This document shows positions 32,620-42,535 of a DNA stretch of 64,000 nt, one piece after another; within the stretch, counting starts at the first letter, position 1; every line of letters starts with the position of its first letter. Origin of the DNA: Sycon ciliatum (Eukaryota > Porifera > Calcarea > Leucosolenida > Sycettidae); assembly GCF_964019385.1 (NCBI RefSeq), contig NC_088654.1, forward strand, positions 28,512,207 to 28,576,206, read 5' to 3'. The notes beneath the pieces are model-generated. The model saw only the letters and a list, made by a program, of their open reading frames with translations, was not told the DNA's origin and did no database searches. The translations under genes and the position numbers were made by a program.

Positions 32620-33993
32620 ATGGACGAGCTGGCAGGTGAACCCCTGAGACTTCTGTGCAGTCTCCCAGGCATCGAAGCCAATGTCATCAGCTTGATCCAG
32701 CAATTGTCGTCGTATGTTAGTGAGTCTAGAGATAGAGAGGAGCGCGTGAAACGGCGTGTGGATGAGCTATGTGCACACGTTTCGGAGTTACGAGGCGAAC
32801 TGAGCTCCTTGAGGCAGTCCGCCATTGCCCCCATGCATGTCGACCAACAGCAACAAAAAGGCGAGGAGGTCAAGGAGAGTGCAGCTAGTAGTACGAATAG
32901 TACCCGTACGCTAACTGGAAAGTCTAAGCCGCGCGCAAATAGTGAAAAAAAGTCAAAGCAGCAGGCAGAACACGTGGGAACGCACACTGAACCCCGTACC
33001 CGTAGCGCTGCCACACCCTGGCACGCAGGCAAGACCGTGCCCTCAGTGGACACGGAAACGGAGTACAAGGATAAAGCAAACCCGGTATGTACTACAAACC
33101 ACAGTCCAAAGGTCGCAGACACACAGACAAACACTGTGGGTTCGCAGCACGTTCCACCACTACCTGTGGATGATGACTCATGGCAACTAGTCTCTTCTGT
33201 CTCCCCTCGCCTTAGCGTCAGGCGTGGGGTCATTTGGATTGGAAACCTGCGCCCAGCTATTAGCATTGAGCAACTGGAATCCTTTATCCAACAACGTGCC
33301 CTGACAGCCAATCAGCAGCTCACGATATTTAGTAGCAAACTGATCAGCAAGGCTGATGGCAAGGTCGGTGCTCGTGTGACGATCAGCCGAGCCTCAGTTG
33401 AAGCCCTCACACAGCCAAACTTCTGGCCCAGGCCTGTTTATGCACGCCCATGGGTCTTTCGTGATGACCAGAGAAACGCAGCAGACAAGCAACAACAGGA
33501 GCAACAGCAGAAGACACAGGAAAATCAGCACCAGGAATCTACACTAAGTCTTGAACAGAGAAACACAGCAGACCAGCAGCAACAGCAGAAGAAACGGCAG
33601 GAGGAGCACCAGAAGACACAGGAAAATCAGCATCAGGAATCTACACCTGAAGAGCACCAGCATTTGCAGACAGAACAGCAGAACCTGCATACTGCATCTA
33701 GTGACAGCCAATGCCCTGCGTCCAGTGACAGCCAATGCCCTGCGTCTAATGACAGCCAATGCCCTGCGTCCAGTGACAGCCAATGCCCTGCGTCTAATGA
33801 CAGCCAAAGCCCTGCATCTAGTGATGTCCACCAGGACAGTGGCCAGCACCAGCCCAAGCTTCAAGATACGTCAACTACGTCTGCTCCAGCCAAAGCCACG
33901 CCACCTCGCCCTGGAAAGCGTCATGCAGAAGATTCCCCTGGATCCATGTCGGGAATACCATGCAAAATGCAACCTTCATCTAGCTCTCAATGA
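32620..33993 (+). CDS. LINE ORF1: RRM-like RNA-binding protein with Gln-rich tail
   Basis: 457 residues. The start is the first ATG after a stop-rich leader. The N-terminal 75 or so residues look helical or coiled-coil (RDREERVKRRVDELCAHVSE), then a charged linker. At residues of about 201-280 there is an RRM-like fold beginning GVIWIGNLRP, as in CR1-group ORF1 proteins, which bind element RNA in the RNP. A Gln-rich region follows (about 285-350), then about five tandem octapeptides of the type SSDSQCPA (33704-33826). The TGA stop overlaps the ORF2 ATG (ATGA at 33990-33993). No zinc knuckle is seen. The frame is intact. Confidence 0.75.
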   Translation: MDELAGEPLRLLCSLPGIEANVISLIQQLSSYVSESRDREERVKRRVDELCAHVSELRGELSSLRQSAIAPMHVDQQQQKGEEVKESAASSTNSTRTLTGKSKPRANSEKKSKQQAEHVGTHTEPRTRSAATPWHAGKTVPSVDTETEYKDKANPVCTTNHSPKVADTQTNTVGSQHVPPLPVDDDSWQLVSSVSPRLSVRRGVIWIGNLRPAISIEQLESFIQQRALTANQQLTIFSSKLISKADGKVGARVTISRASVEALTQPNFWPRPVYARPWVFRDDQRNAADKQQQEQQQKTQENQHQESTLSLEQRNTADQQQQQKKRQEEHQKTQENQHQESTPEEHQHLQTEQQNLHTASSDSQCPASSDSQCPASNDSQCPASSDSQCPASNDSQSPASSDVHQDSGQHQPKLQDTSTTSAPAKATPPRPGKRHAEDSPGSMSGIPCKMQPSSSSQ

Positions 33994-36858
33994 GTAAGCT
34001 AAATCCAGTTGCGCGGGAGTTCTACCCTCAGGCTGCTACCGTATCTCTTAACAGACTGCCACAATCTCATTCAACACATACCACCATTGGATTCCTTAAC
34101 ATCTGCAGCCTGCGCTACAAGATAGACACGCTGTCCGCTCTGATTAGGGAAAGGACATGGGATGTTGTTGGGATTGCGGAGACATGGCTGGACGCGTCTA
34201 TAGCTGATGGAGAAGTGAACATTGAAGGATACAGTTTGGTGAGAAATGACCGAAAGGGGAGAAAAGGAGGTGGCGTCTGTATTTTTTACCGGTCCTACTT
34301 GCCCATCAAACCACGGCCGGATCTCAACCAAGGGGACACGGAGGTAGTGTGGGTTGAGCTAAATGGAAAGGCAGGCAATCACTTAATTGGCTGCATATAC
34401 CGACCACCAGATGCGCCAGTCTCCTACTGGTCCACCCTTGAGGCATCGCTGCATCAAGCTGCTATGGTTACCTCAGCCGTCACATTGATGGGTGACTTCA
34501 ATGTCAATATCTCGCATTCCCAGCCATAGCATGCCCAGCCCCTTCTGGATCTCTGTGGTGCATATGGCCTCACTAATATCGTCCACTCCGTTACGCGAGT
34601 CTCACCTCGGAGTCCAGCTGGCACTACTATTGACCTGATACTGACTACAGAGGATAAGGATTTGCATGATTGCCGAGTCCTGCCGCTTACACTCAGTGAC
34701 CACTTTGGAGTTGAAGCAACCTTCAATGCAAGACATGCCCGGCCAGACATCCCCAAGCAGCGTGTGCGTCGCCGTTTAGATAACATTGACTTGGTTGCCT
34801 TCCGACTTGACCTAGCTGCTGCTGAACTTCATGTGTACCCACCAGACTCTGATGTGCAAGCCATGTGGGACCACTGGCATCAACGATTCCTTTCTGTCCT
34901 CGACAGGCATGCGCCATTGCAGCAATGCAAGATTAAGACAGGCAAGCTCCATCCTCTATGGTCTGACAGAGAGCTATACAAGATAAACCAGCTGAAGCGT
35001 CGCCTGCATCGAAAGTGGCTTGCTGACAAAGCCAACTCTGAAGCTCACGCAGCATATAGACGTGCCCGCTCGGTTGCTGCGAATACAAACAGGTGCAAAC
35101 GCAACCAGTACTTCCAAAGTCAGTGCCAAGATAATTGCCAGAACCCACGCAAGTTATGGTCAGTCCTAAATACTGTGACTGGACGCAAGAGACAATCAAT
35201 CCAGCCGACATGCGACATCGAACATGTTGCGTCCACGTTTGGCAAGGTAGTCTCTGATGATGCTCGACCTTCAGTTCTCTCTATGCCTCAGGGACCACAG
35301 CCTCGGTCTGCCCTGACCTCATTCCAACATGTGCGTGCCTGCGATGCTGAACAGCTTTTGAAGCGCATCGACCCGCGCAAAGCAACTGGGAGCGACGGCA
35401 TCCCAGGCTTACTTCTAAAGTACTGTGCCGACCTGCTAGCACCATCAGTTGCAGCACTTTTCAATGCGTCCCTGACCTCCGGCACTGTACCCGCTGGCTT
35501 TAAGCGTGCGTATGTGACCCCATTGCACAAGGCTGGCGATCCATCTGTCGCCAACAATTTCCGTCCTGTGTCCCTGCTCCCAATTCTCTCGAAGCTGCTA
35601 GAGAAGGTGGTGCAGAAGGCACTTGTCACCTTTCTGGATATGGCTGGTTCTCTGCCCAGCACACAGTTTGCATTCCGGACAGGACATTCCACGGAGGATG
35701 CCCTTGTGCTGATGGTAAACAGGATCCTCGCCTCAAGAGACCGCCGCATGTTCACGGGTGTGGTCCTCCTGGATATGTCGAAGGCGTTCGACAAGGTTCG
35801 CCACCAGCAACTAGTCGAAGATCTCTTCTGTGTGGGCGTCACTGGAACAGCGCTCCAGTGGCTCATGTCATACTTGTCTGATCGCTGCCAGATTGTCCAG
35901 CTGGGATCCCAGCTTAGCACAGTGGCAGCCTGCTCCTGTGGAGTACCACAGGGGTCGGTATTAGGTCCACTGCTGTTCAGCCTTTACACCCGGGACATAC
36001 CATCTGTTGCCCAGCAAGCTGAGTCCATCCAGTTCGCAGATGACATCGCACTGACCTGCAGTCGCCCAACACAACAGGAACTGACCGCCACTCTCTCCAG
36101 AGCAGTGACATGCATTGCTGACTGGCTGAAGCAGCGAGGTTTGATCCTTAATGCATCAAAAAGTCAGGCATTGGTAGTACCGGCTGGGAAGCTAGAAGCG
36201 CAACCTGAACTGGACGTATGGTGTCATGCGACTAAGCTGCCATCTGTCTCTTCTGCTCGCTACCTCGGAGTTCACATTGACAGCGCCATGTCTTGGAACA
36301 CCCAGATGGATAGGTGCGTTGCCCGCCTCACCAAGAAAGTCGGTGTGCTGTGGCGGATGCGCCGCTGCCTCAGCATGCAAAGCCGCATCCAGTACTTCAA
36401 GTCGGTGATCATGCCTGATTTCTCATTATGGCTCCAATGCCTTCTCAGCATCGCTGGTGGGTAAGCACCTGGACCGTCTCCAAGTTCTGCAGAATCGTGC
36501 GGCTCGAGCTGTGTACGGATGCTCGCCGCGCACCTCTGCCAGAAACCTGCTAGTCCAACTCGGCGCCTACCGTGTCCGGGAGATCTTCATCCAGAAGCTC
36601 ATCTTCCTGGTTTGGCGCTGCCGCTACTCCCGTGCTAGCCCCACACTGCAAGTGCTGTTGCTACCAACCAGTGGCGCTCCTACTCGGCTGCAATTATCTA
36701 TGGGTCTAAGACCACCGCCAATCCGCACTGAGCTGGGTAAGGGTTGTCTCGCGTTCCAAGGAGCTAGGCTCTGGAATGCGTTGCCCAGCGAGGTGCGGGC
36801 CATACCGCACCCGGCCCAATTTCGCACTGCTGCTGTTCCACACAGCATGAACCCTTGA
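33990..36858 (+). pseudogene. LINE ORF2: APE endonuclease + reverse transcriptase, two lesions
   Basis: It starts at the ATG that overlaps the ORF1 stop. Endonuclease motifs: FLNICSLR, GIAETWLD, GGVCIFYR, IYRPP and GDFNVN, then SDHFG. An in-frame TAG at 34527-34529 breaks the endonuclease, and the same frame resumes directly after it. The RT has RKATGSDGIPG, FRPVSLLP, the loop FAFRTGHSTEDAL, LLDMSKAFDKV, CGVPQGSVLGPLLF and FADD at 36033-36044. Near 36420-36435 a single-base-type frameshift moves the C-terminus into the frame ending at 36856-36858 (ARLWNALPSEV near the end). It is a recently inactivated copy. Confidence 0.85.
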
Positions 36859-37017
36859 GGTCAGACGGATCACTATCGCCATATTTTCATTATATGCCTG
36901 CCTGTTGGCCTGCCTGCCCGTCTCTCTCCCTGTTCTCTGACAACTTGCTTGTTAATTCGTGCGGTTGTTTTCAGACGTAAAGCCCTGCTGTAGAGGTCTC
37001 AGCCCTCATTTGTTAGT

Positions 37018-37045
37018 CTCTCTCTCTCTGTCTCTCTCTCGCTCT

Positions 37046-37132
<87 letters not shown>
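37018..37132. repeat. (CT)n microsatellite in LINE 3' UTR
   Basis: About 115 bp of CT dinucleotide with a single GGAT break near 37048. Confidence 0.9.
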
Positions 37133-37137
<5 letters not shown>

Positions 37138-37388
37138 TGGTGGACAAAAATATCTCTGGCGTTGATTGCTTTCTTGCTTCGACTTCTGCCGCGCCTTTGT
37201 TCTCGTACTCCCCTTTATGTACAAGTGTTGTGCAGACCCTCCCTTAATATAGTCTGTCTCATTTTGTCCTGAGATGTTTTGATGCATAGTGATTATGACG
37301 CTCATCATTCGCTCCCTTGTCACTGGACAGTTCTGTCCGTTTGGTTTTAGCGAATTCAAATAAAGAAAACAACAACAAAAACAACAAG

Positions 37389-37724
37389 TCGGCAGGAAAC
37401 CCCCCGAGCTCCCATGTAGTGAGCAACACACAATTCCTCTTCTTCCTTGCACTGTGTCTATTACCTCCCTATTAAGTATGTACAAGTGCATAATGGCGGA
37501 ATTGGTACGTTTCCTGTAACAATGACTCAGCACCATCGCGCCTCTCATCAAGATAATACCATATTCTAGGTAAATCTTGAGAACTATCATTATTAAAATT
37601 TTATAGGCGAGAAACCTTTTGGCCTTAAACTTGGTTCATTGCCTCTTCATCTGAGTTTACTGTAATTATTAATTTTCTTCTTCGTTCTGCTGCTGTCGAA
37701 TTATTATTTTCATTTCCCTCTCAG
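37389..37724. other. Unassigned spacer / upstream intron
   Basis: The last 24 bp form a good polypyrimidine tract (ATTTTCATTTCCCTCTCAG) leading to the exon below. Confidence 0.4.
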
Positions 37725-37854
37725 GTAACCTCCTGGATGGGCTGATCTACAGCCATTTTCCAAAGATGGATTCCTTGAAAATCCTCGACCTCCGCATTCC
37801 CAGCATCATGCGCGGACCGGGAAGCGACTTCAAACCATTCCTTTGTGAATCGTG
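37725..37854 (+). CDS. Isolated protein-coding exon of an unidentified gene
   Basis: A 130-nt block has a strong acceptor (TTTCCCTCTCAG at 37713-37724) and a consensus donor (GTAAGT at 37855-37860). Only one of the three frames is open, reading from 37727: 42 codons such as MDSLKILDLRIPS and RGPGSDFKPFLCES. Composition and codon choice look like a cellular gene. I do not recognise the protein. No neighbouring exon was found within 1 kb, so the rest of the gene may lie in other introns, be displaced, or be lost. Confidence 0.45.
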
Positions 37855-37965
37855 GTAAGTGAAGCATAGCGCCAGGTATCCAGGGCATAGCAATGATTTT
37901 TACGCTCCTTCCTGAGATATTAATGATACTACTCTTTTTATTACGGGACAGTAAATCCTGTCAAG

Positions 37966-38070
37966 GCGACCACTCGGATAAGGCGACCACTCGGATAAGG
38001 CGACCACTCGGATAAGGCGACCACTCGGATAAGGCGACTACTCGGATAAGGCGACCACTCGGATAAGGCG
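37966..38070 (+). repeat. 17-bp minisatellite, 6 units
   Basis: AAGGCGACCACTCGGAT repeats head to tail. The flank to 38230 holds diverged relatives (GGAGACAGACCACTTGG). Confidence 0.85.
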
Positions 38071-38710
38071 ACCACCTGTCCAAGAAGACCACTGCAATCA
38101 GGACCAAGGGATGCTATTTCCAGTCAAATGACCCTGGCTAAGGAGACAGACCACTTGGTAGCAGAGACCACGTTTTGAAGGTCCCATGAGCGGTCGTCTT
38201 ATACAGGTTTCACTGTACTACCGGTAATGGAAAGTAGCCCTTGGCAGGCAATGCGGGAAAATCGGCAGAATGTTGTAGTGTTTCTCGTATGTGTTCTGCA
38301 CGTTTGGCATGTGGATACAGAAATGGAGCAGATTTCAAGGAAGTGCCTGCCATAAGGTTCCATCAATTTCTCTGCTTTTCAAGCAGAATCTGCAAAATTT
38401 TCGACCACTAAGGGCTCCCGGACAAGCCATCACAACTCATAACATTGCAGACTTCTGTAGAAACAATAGCATAATATAAGTGTCAACAAATCGCTGCAAG
38501 TTCTGAAAGAATAAAATTGATATTCATTGGTTTAAATTGATAGTAATATCTTGGAGGGGATAGCGAAGAATAAAATCTTGTGGTGACCACTTGCACTGAT
38601 CTCTCAAGTAGGTAATTTCTACCATTCAAAAGTGATGATGGCAAAAGGTGAGAATCTGTTGTTCACAACCGGTGTATTTCTTCAGTGAAATTGGTGATTG
38701 AGAAATAATT
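38071..38710. other. 3' flank of gene B
   Basis: Includes a stretch at about 38270-38420 with GGCAGAAT and AAGCAGAATCTGC phrases like the MITE at 43837. No gene. Confidence 0.4.
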
Positions 38711-39241
38711 CTATTGTTTGATTGCGGATGCCTGGCACGAACAGCTGGTTGCACTGAGTAAGAAAATGTTGGAGAATGATTTGTTTTTGTCCTCCTTGCC
38801 TTTCTCCAGTCGTTGCTGCCGACATTCTTGATCGTTCATATCCACTCGATACGGTTTGGATGTGACAGGAAAGCACTTTGAGCAGGGATATTTGACAAAA
38901 GGGTGAGTTTTTAGGAAGACCGGCTTCGACATGCACGTTCCTGAACAGACTCCGATAGATACACGCTTGAGGCAGCCAGCTCGTTTAACCAGGATATAGG
39001 TCATTTCGCTGCGACATGACTCGTGGTCCAGTCGGTAACCAATGCTGCCACCGTTGCTGCCTTCGGTTCGTGGGTGCTCCGCCAATACCTCTTCCCATTC
39101 TGGCTCCAGTGACGCCATTGACTCCTGGTCATCACGTGATGTGGAGCCATGGCTGTCATTGGCTGGCAGGGCTACACAGTACCATGGCAACACGATGGCT
39201 AACGAGAGTAGCAGTGGCCAGCTGTGGTGAATCAGCATCAT
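38711..39241 (-). CDS. Secreted C-terminal cystine-knot (CTCK) ligand, gene B
   Basis: 176 residues, minus strand, ATG at 39239-39241 (a second Met follows directly). The signal peptide (LLLSLAIVLPWYCVALP) is nearly identical to gene A. The C-terminal domain has the same nine cysteines in order: SC, GC, VC, CSGTC (the CxGxC ring), PCSKC, EC and CSC. It lacks the long Ala/Thr-rich linker of gene A and the RxxR furin-type site, so the mature forms must differ. The leader GAAAG and acceptor ACTGTAG preceded by (TG)n match gene A. It is a tail-to-tail paralogue. Same family call and uncertainty as gene A. Confidence 0.75.
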   Translation of the reverse strand: MMLIHHSWPLLLSLAIVLPWYCVALPANDSHGSTSRDDQESMASLEPEWEEVLAEHPRTEGSNGGSIGYRLDHESCRSEMTYILVKRAGCLKRVSIGVCSGTCMSKPVFLKTHPFVKYPCSKCFPVTSKPYRVDMNDQECRQQRLEKGKEDKNKSFSNIFLLSATSCSCQASAIKQ

Positions 39242-39489
39242 CTTTCCTACAGTAACACACACACAAACACACAAACACACAAACACACACATGTAACATC
39301 ATGTACATACACATTACTTCAGTATTTAAATGTACGTCAGGTGGAAATATGTACATGTACGCACACACAAACACATACACAGACGCGTGCACTCACGCAC
39401 ACACACACGGTAGAAAGAGAAAGAAAACAATGATCATGAACTGCGCACCAAAGTAACCATGTACATGTGCAAGTGAAGTCAGAGAGTGC

Positions 39490-39655
39490 AACAAGCCGCA
39501 CAAAAACTGCACAAAAACTGCACAAAACTGTACAAAAACTGTACAAAAACTGCACAAAACCGCACAAAACCGCACAAAACTGTACAAAACTGTACAAAAC
39601 TGCATAAAAACTGCACAAAAACTGTACAAAACTGCAAAAAAATCACAAAAACCAC
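39490..39655 (+). repeat. CTGCACAAAAA / CTGTACAAAA minisatellite
   Basis: About 16 units of 10-11 bp with C/T and length variation. Open frames here are repeat artefacts. Confidence 0.85.
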
Positions 39656-40170
39656 ACCAGTATCAAAACCGACGCGAAGCCGAGGTTTTTTTTATAACTG
39701 GTGTCCATCACGATATACATGTACACGAGGTCCCTTTGTTATAATTTATACCTCTCCACATTCACCGTGTGTGACCTCCTAATGGCTTGTTCCTCGCCGA
39801 CAGCTACTTCTAATTTCCCCTAGCTGTGTACATGTATATGGAGATAGACAGTTGTCTAAAGTCCTCAGGCTGCTTACAGTGCTCAATGTCCTGTTGACAG
39901 AGCCAGTAATACAAATATTACACAGCAATGAAGCAAACAAGTCTCTTTCCGCTGTCACCCCTTTTCCTCGCGCTATTGAAATGTTGTACCTCCATCACCT
40001 TTGCCCTCTTCTCTCAACACATGTATACAGTCATGTATATATTCTAGTGTTTGTTAGTCTTGGTCATATGCTACTGTCTGATGAGTGTTTTTACACGAAA
40101 ATCGGAGTAACAGCCGACAGAGACTTGTTTGATTCATTGCTGTGTAATATTTGTATATGGAATTATATAC

Positions 40171-40738
40171 ACCACTAAGGGAGAGCATGCCCAAGACTGT
40201 ATTAAAGTGTATTATGGAGATATATACACCACTAAGGGAGATCTTGCCCAAGACTGTATTAAAGTGTATTATGGAGATATATACACCACTAAGGGAGATC
40301 TTGCCCAAGACTGTATTAAAGTGTATTATGGAGATATATACACCACTAAGGAAGATCTTGCCCAAGACTGTATTAAAGTGTATTATGGAGATATATACAC
40401 CACTAAGGAAGATCTTGCCCAAGACTGTATTAAAGTGTATTATGGAGATATATACACCACTAAGGAAGATCTTGCCCAAGACTGTATTAAAGTGTATTAT
40501 GGAGATATATACACCACTAAGGAAGATCTTGCCCAAGACTGTATTAAAGTGTATTATGGAGATATATACACCACTAAGGAAGATCTTGCCCAAGACTGTA
40601 TTAAAGTGTATTATGGAGATATATACACCACTAAGGAAGATCTTGCCCAAGACTGTATTAAAGTGTATTATGGAGATATATACACCACTAAGGGTGATCT
40701 TGCCCAAGACTGTGATAAAGTGTATTATGGAGTGAGGT
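40171..40738 (+). repeat. 57-bp minisatellite, 10 units
   Basis: Units start at 40171 and every 57 bp. Each contains ACCACTAAGG, GATCTTGCCCAAGACTG and AAAGTGTATTATGG. Because 57 is a multiple of 3, frames on both strands stay open through the whole array (19-residue repeats). No start, splice or signal context supports translation. Confidence 0.95.
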
Positions 40739-41137
40739 ATAAAACAGGTTACGTAGTCTTCATACCACCTACATGTATATGTACATGTGGCTAGAACCGT
40801 GACATCTTCGAAACGCAACCCGACAATCTTCCAAACGTTCAGATTAGGAATGTCTGAGTACTCTCCCTGGTTAGTTTTGCGTCTTGTCGCACTCTGGTGA
40901 TTGTACATGTATATTCTCTGGTTACTTTGGTGGATAGTTGGTCATAACACGTAACAATGTTGTCCTTCCTTTTTTATTTATTTGTCCAGGATTACATTGG
41001 CTCGCCATCTGAGTCCATAGTTAAAACTGTTCATTAAAATCGATATTTGTTTAGCATCAACCATCACACTATAACTGAGCTCTCCGGCCGAGCTCGACAC
41101 GTGGTAGTTACAGAACACCATCAGCATCATCAGCTGG

Positions 41138-41583
41138 TTGGTTGGTATATTTTATTTTACTTCACCAGAACAAACAGGCATTACTGCCTTCTTGCCTGGG
41201 CAAGTGGATTGCCCAAGCTCTCACAAAAAGACGAAGAAAGGAAATAGATATTACATGAGAGTGTGAAGCATGCAATCTTATAAGAGAAATAGCTGCTGCA
41301 TAAGGTGTCCTTGTGACCCGACGAGACCCCAGAGCGCTTGCGGACACCAGCAAGAACAGTCTACCAGTCACTCGTCTCGTCTTGGGTAGTGTTGCCTGAT
41401 GGCAAGAGAATCTTGGCACTACACGCCAGTGAATTCCGTTGAATTGAGAGGCCAAAATGAAGATGGCATCGACAAGTAATATCTTCCTACTAGAATTGAT
41501 GAAATTTAAGAAGGGGTTTACACTAGTATGAAGATATATTTTGCTTGGACAATTCACTTGTCCAGGCAATAAAGCAGTCTCTA

Positions 41584-41646
<63 letters not shown>

Positions 41647-41814
41647 CTCTATCTCTATCTCCTCTCTCATCATGCATGCTTCACACTCTCATGTAATATT
41701 TCTTTCCTTTCTTCGTCTTTTGTGAGAGCCTGGACAATCCACTTGTCCAGGCAAGAAGGTAGAAATGCCTGTTCATTCTGGCAAAGTAAAATAAAATATA
41801 CCAACCAACCAATA
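41138..41814. mobile_element. Foldback around LINE-tail-like sequence
   Basis: Arms 41138-41278 and 41672-41814 are inverted copies (GGTTGGTATATTTTATTTTA, then GGCAAGTGGATTGCCCAAGC). The spacer has a second tail-like phrase with a short stem (TGGACAATTCACTTGTCCA at 41548-41566), a (CT)n/(ATCT)n tract at 41580-41665, and a block shared with 28020-28110. Confidence 0.6.
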
Positions 41815-41819
41815 TATTG

Positions 41820-42010
41820 GTATTCTCAGAAGCTGGAACGGACTCCGCCATTTGAAAGTAATTACAACCCGTCCATCTCTCCACACTGCGAAACAGATGT
41901 CTGGGAGATGTGGAACATCTACCCAAGAGCGAATGTCCTCGTTTTGGTGAGGTGAATATGGGAAAAGAGCGAAGTGTGGAGAGGCGGACAGTTTCAAGAT
42001 ACTAGTGTAT
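41820..42010. repeat. Short imperfect inverted repeat
   Basis: CCGTCCATCTCTCCACACT (about 41868) is inverted as AGTGTGGAGAGGCGGAC near 41974. No coding content. Confidence 0.4.
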
Positions 42011-42214
42011 TGGCGAACCATCAAACGAAGACCTGAACTTTTGATTTTTATTCTAACTAGTGTTGGGAAAATCTAGGTAGCTACATGTATATTGCAAAGA
42101 AAAGTACAATGCACACAACTTACAATTCAGCTGTATGTAGAAGTTCTCCCAGCTCTTCCTTTGTATGACGTTATATCTGCTTCTTGCTGATACCCACACA
42201 AACACAACGTGTAC

Positions 42215-42305
42215 CTGAAATGTATCAACTGTAGATTTGTTCACTGTCTGCTGATCTCTGCTTGAAAAATAAGTCTGTCGCATTGACAGCAAGAACTTGT
42301 GAACT
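42215..42305 (-). other. Predicted untranslated exon 1 of cystine-knot gene B
   Basis: 91 nt, minus strand, from an initiator-like CTCAGTTC (A at 42305) to donor TTTCAG|GTACAC. Sequence, length and donor match 26910-27000. Because the segment has the same orientation and order relative to its coding exon in both loci, it is likely part of the duplicated gene. Confidence 0.4.
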
Positions 42306-42450
42306 GAGACATCCATACCGTTTTTTTATAGTGGCTGCTAACCATTCAATGAACGAACTCTAGGAAAGGTTTCAACCTTTCAAAACCAGGACGTCGATAC
42401 CAAATACGCCTGGTATCTATAATTGTTGTACGTAGCCTTGTCACCTGTGC
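42305..42450 (-). promoter_or_regulatory. Predicted promoter of cystine-knot gene B
   Basis: TATAAAAAAA begins at 42330 on the minus strand, 25 nt before the initiator A. The upstream shared block (GCAGCCACTATAAAAA, TTTTGAAAGGTTGAAACC) ends near 42445. About 90 bp farther upstream starts an 850-bp minisatellite that gene A does not have. Confidence 0.45.
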
Positions 42451-42535
42451 TAAATATGTATCAGAACATCTTAGTAAGTACATGGATAAGACCCTCTTCC
42501 ATTAGAGCCTTACGACACTCAGTACTAAATACATC

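Larger units (their letters stand above)
32501..37388 (+). mobile_element. Full-length LINE (CR1/L2-like) with ORF1 and ORF2
   Basis: Contains a 5' UTR of uncertain start, ORF1, ORF2 (two lesions), and a 3' UTR with a (CT)n tract. The A-rich tail AAAGAAAACAACAACAAAAAC ends at about 37388. It is the only LINE here with both ORFs. Boundaries are approximate. Confidence 0.75.
39242..42214 (-). other. Predicted intron of gene B, repeat-rich
   Basis: Runs from the donor CAG|GTACAC (42215/42214) to the acceptor TACTGTAG (39248/39247). It contains (TG)n, two minisatellites, a foldback and microsatellites listed below. At about 3.0 kb it is longer than the 1.7-kb intron of gene A. Confidence 0.4.

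Noticed and set aside
32517..33311. 264-codon minus-strand protein
   Set aside because: Shadow of LINE ORF1 on the other strand; no family features.
39393..39629. Aromatic/Val-rich membrane-like minus frames
   Set aside because: Produced by the CTGTACAAAA minisatellite.
40054..40908. 221- and 284-codon repeat proteins
   Set aside because: Artefact of the 57-bp minisatellite, open in opposing frames.
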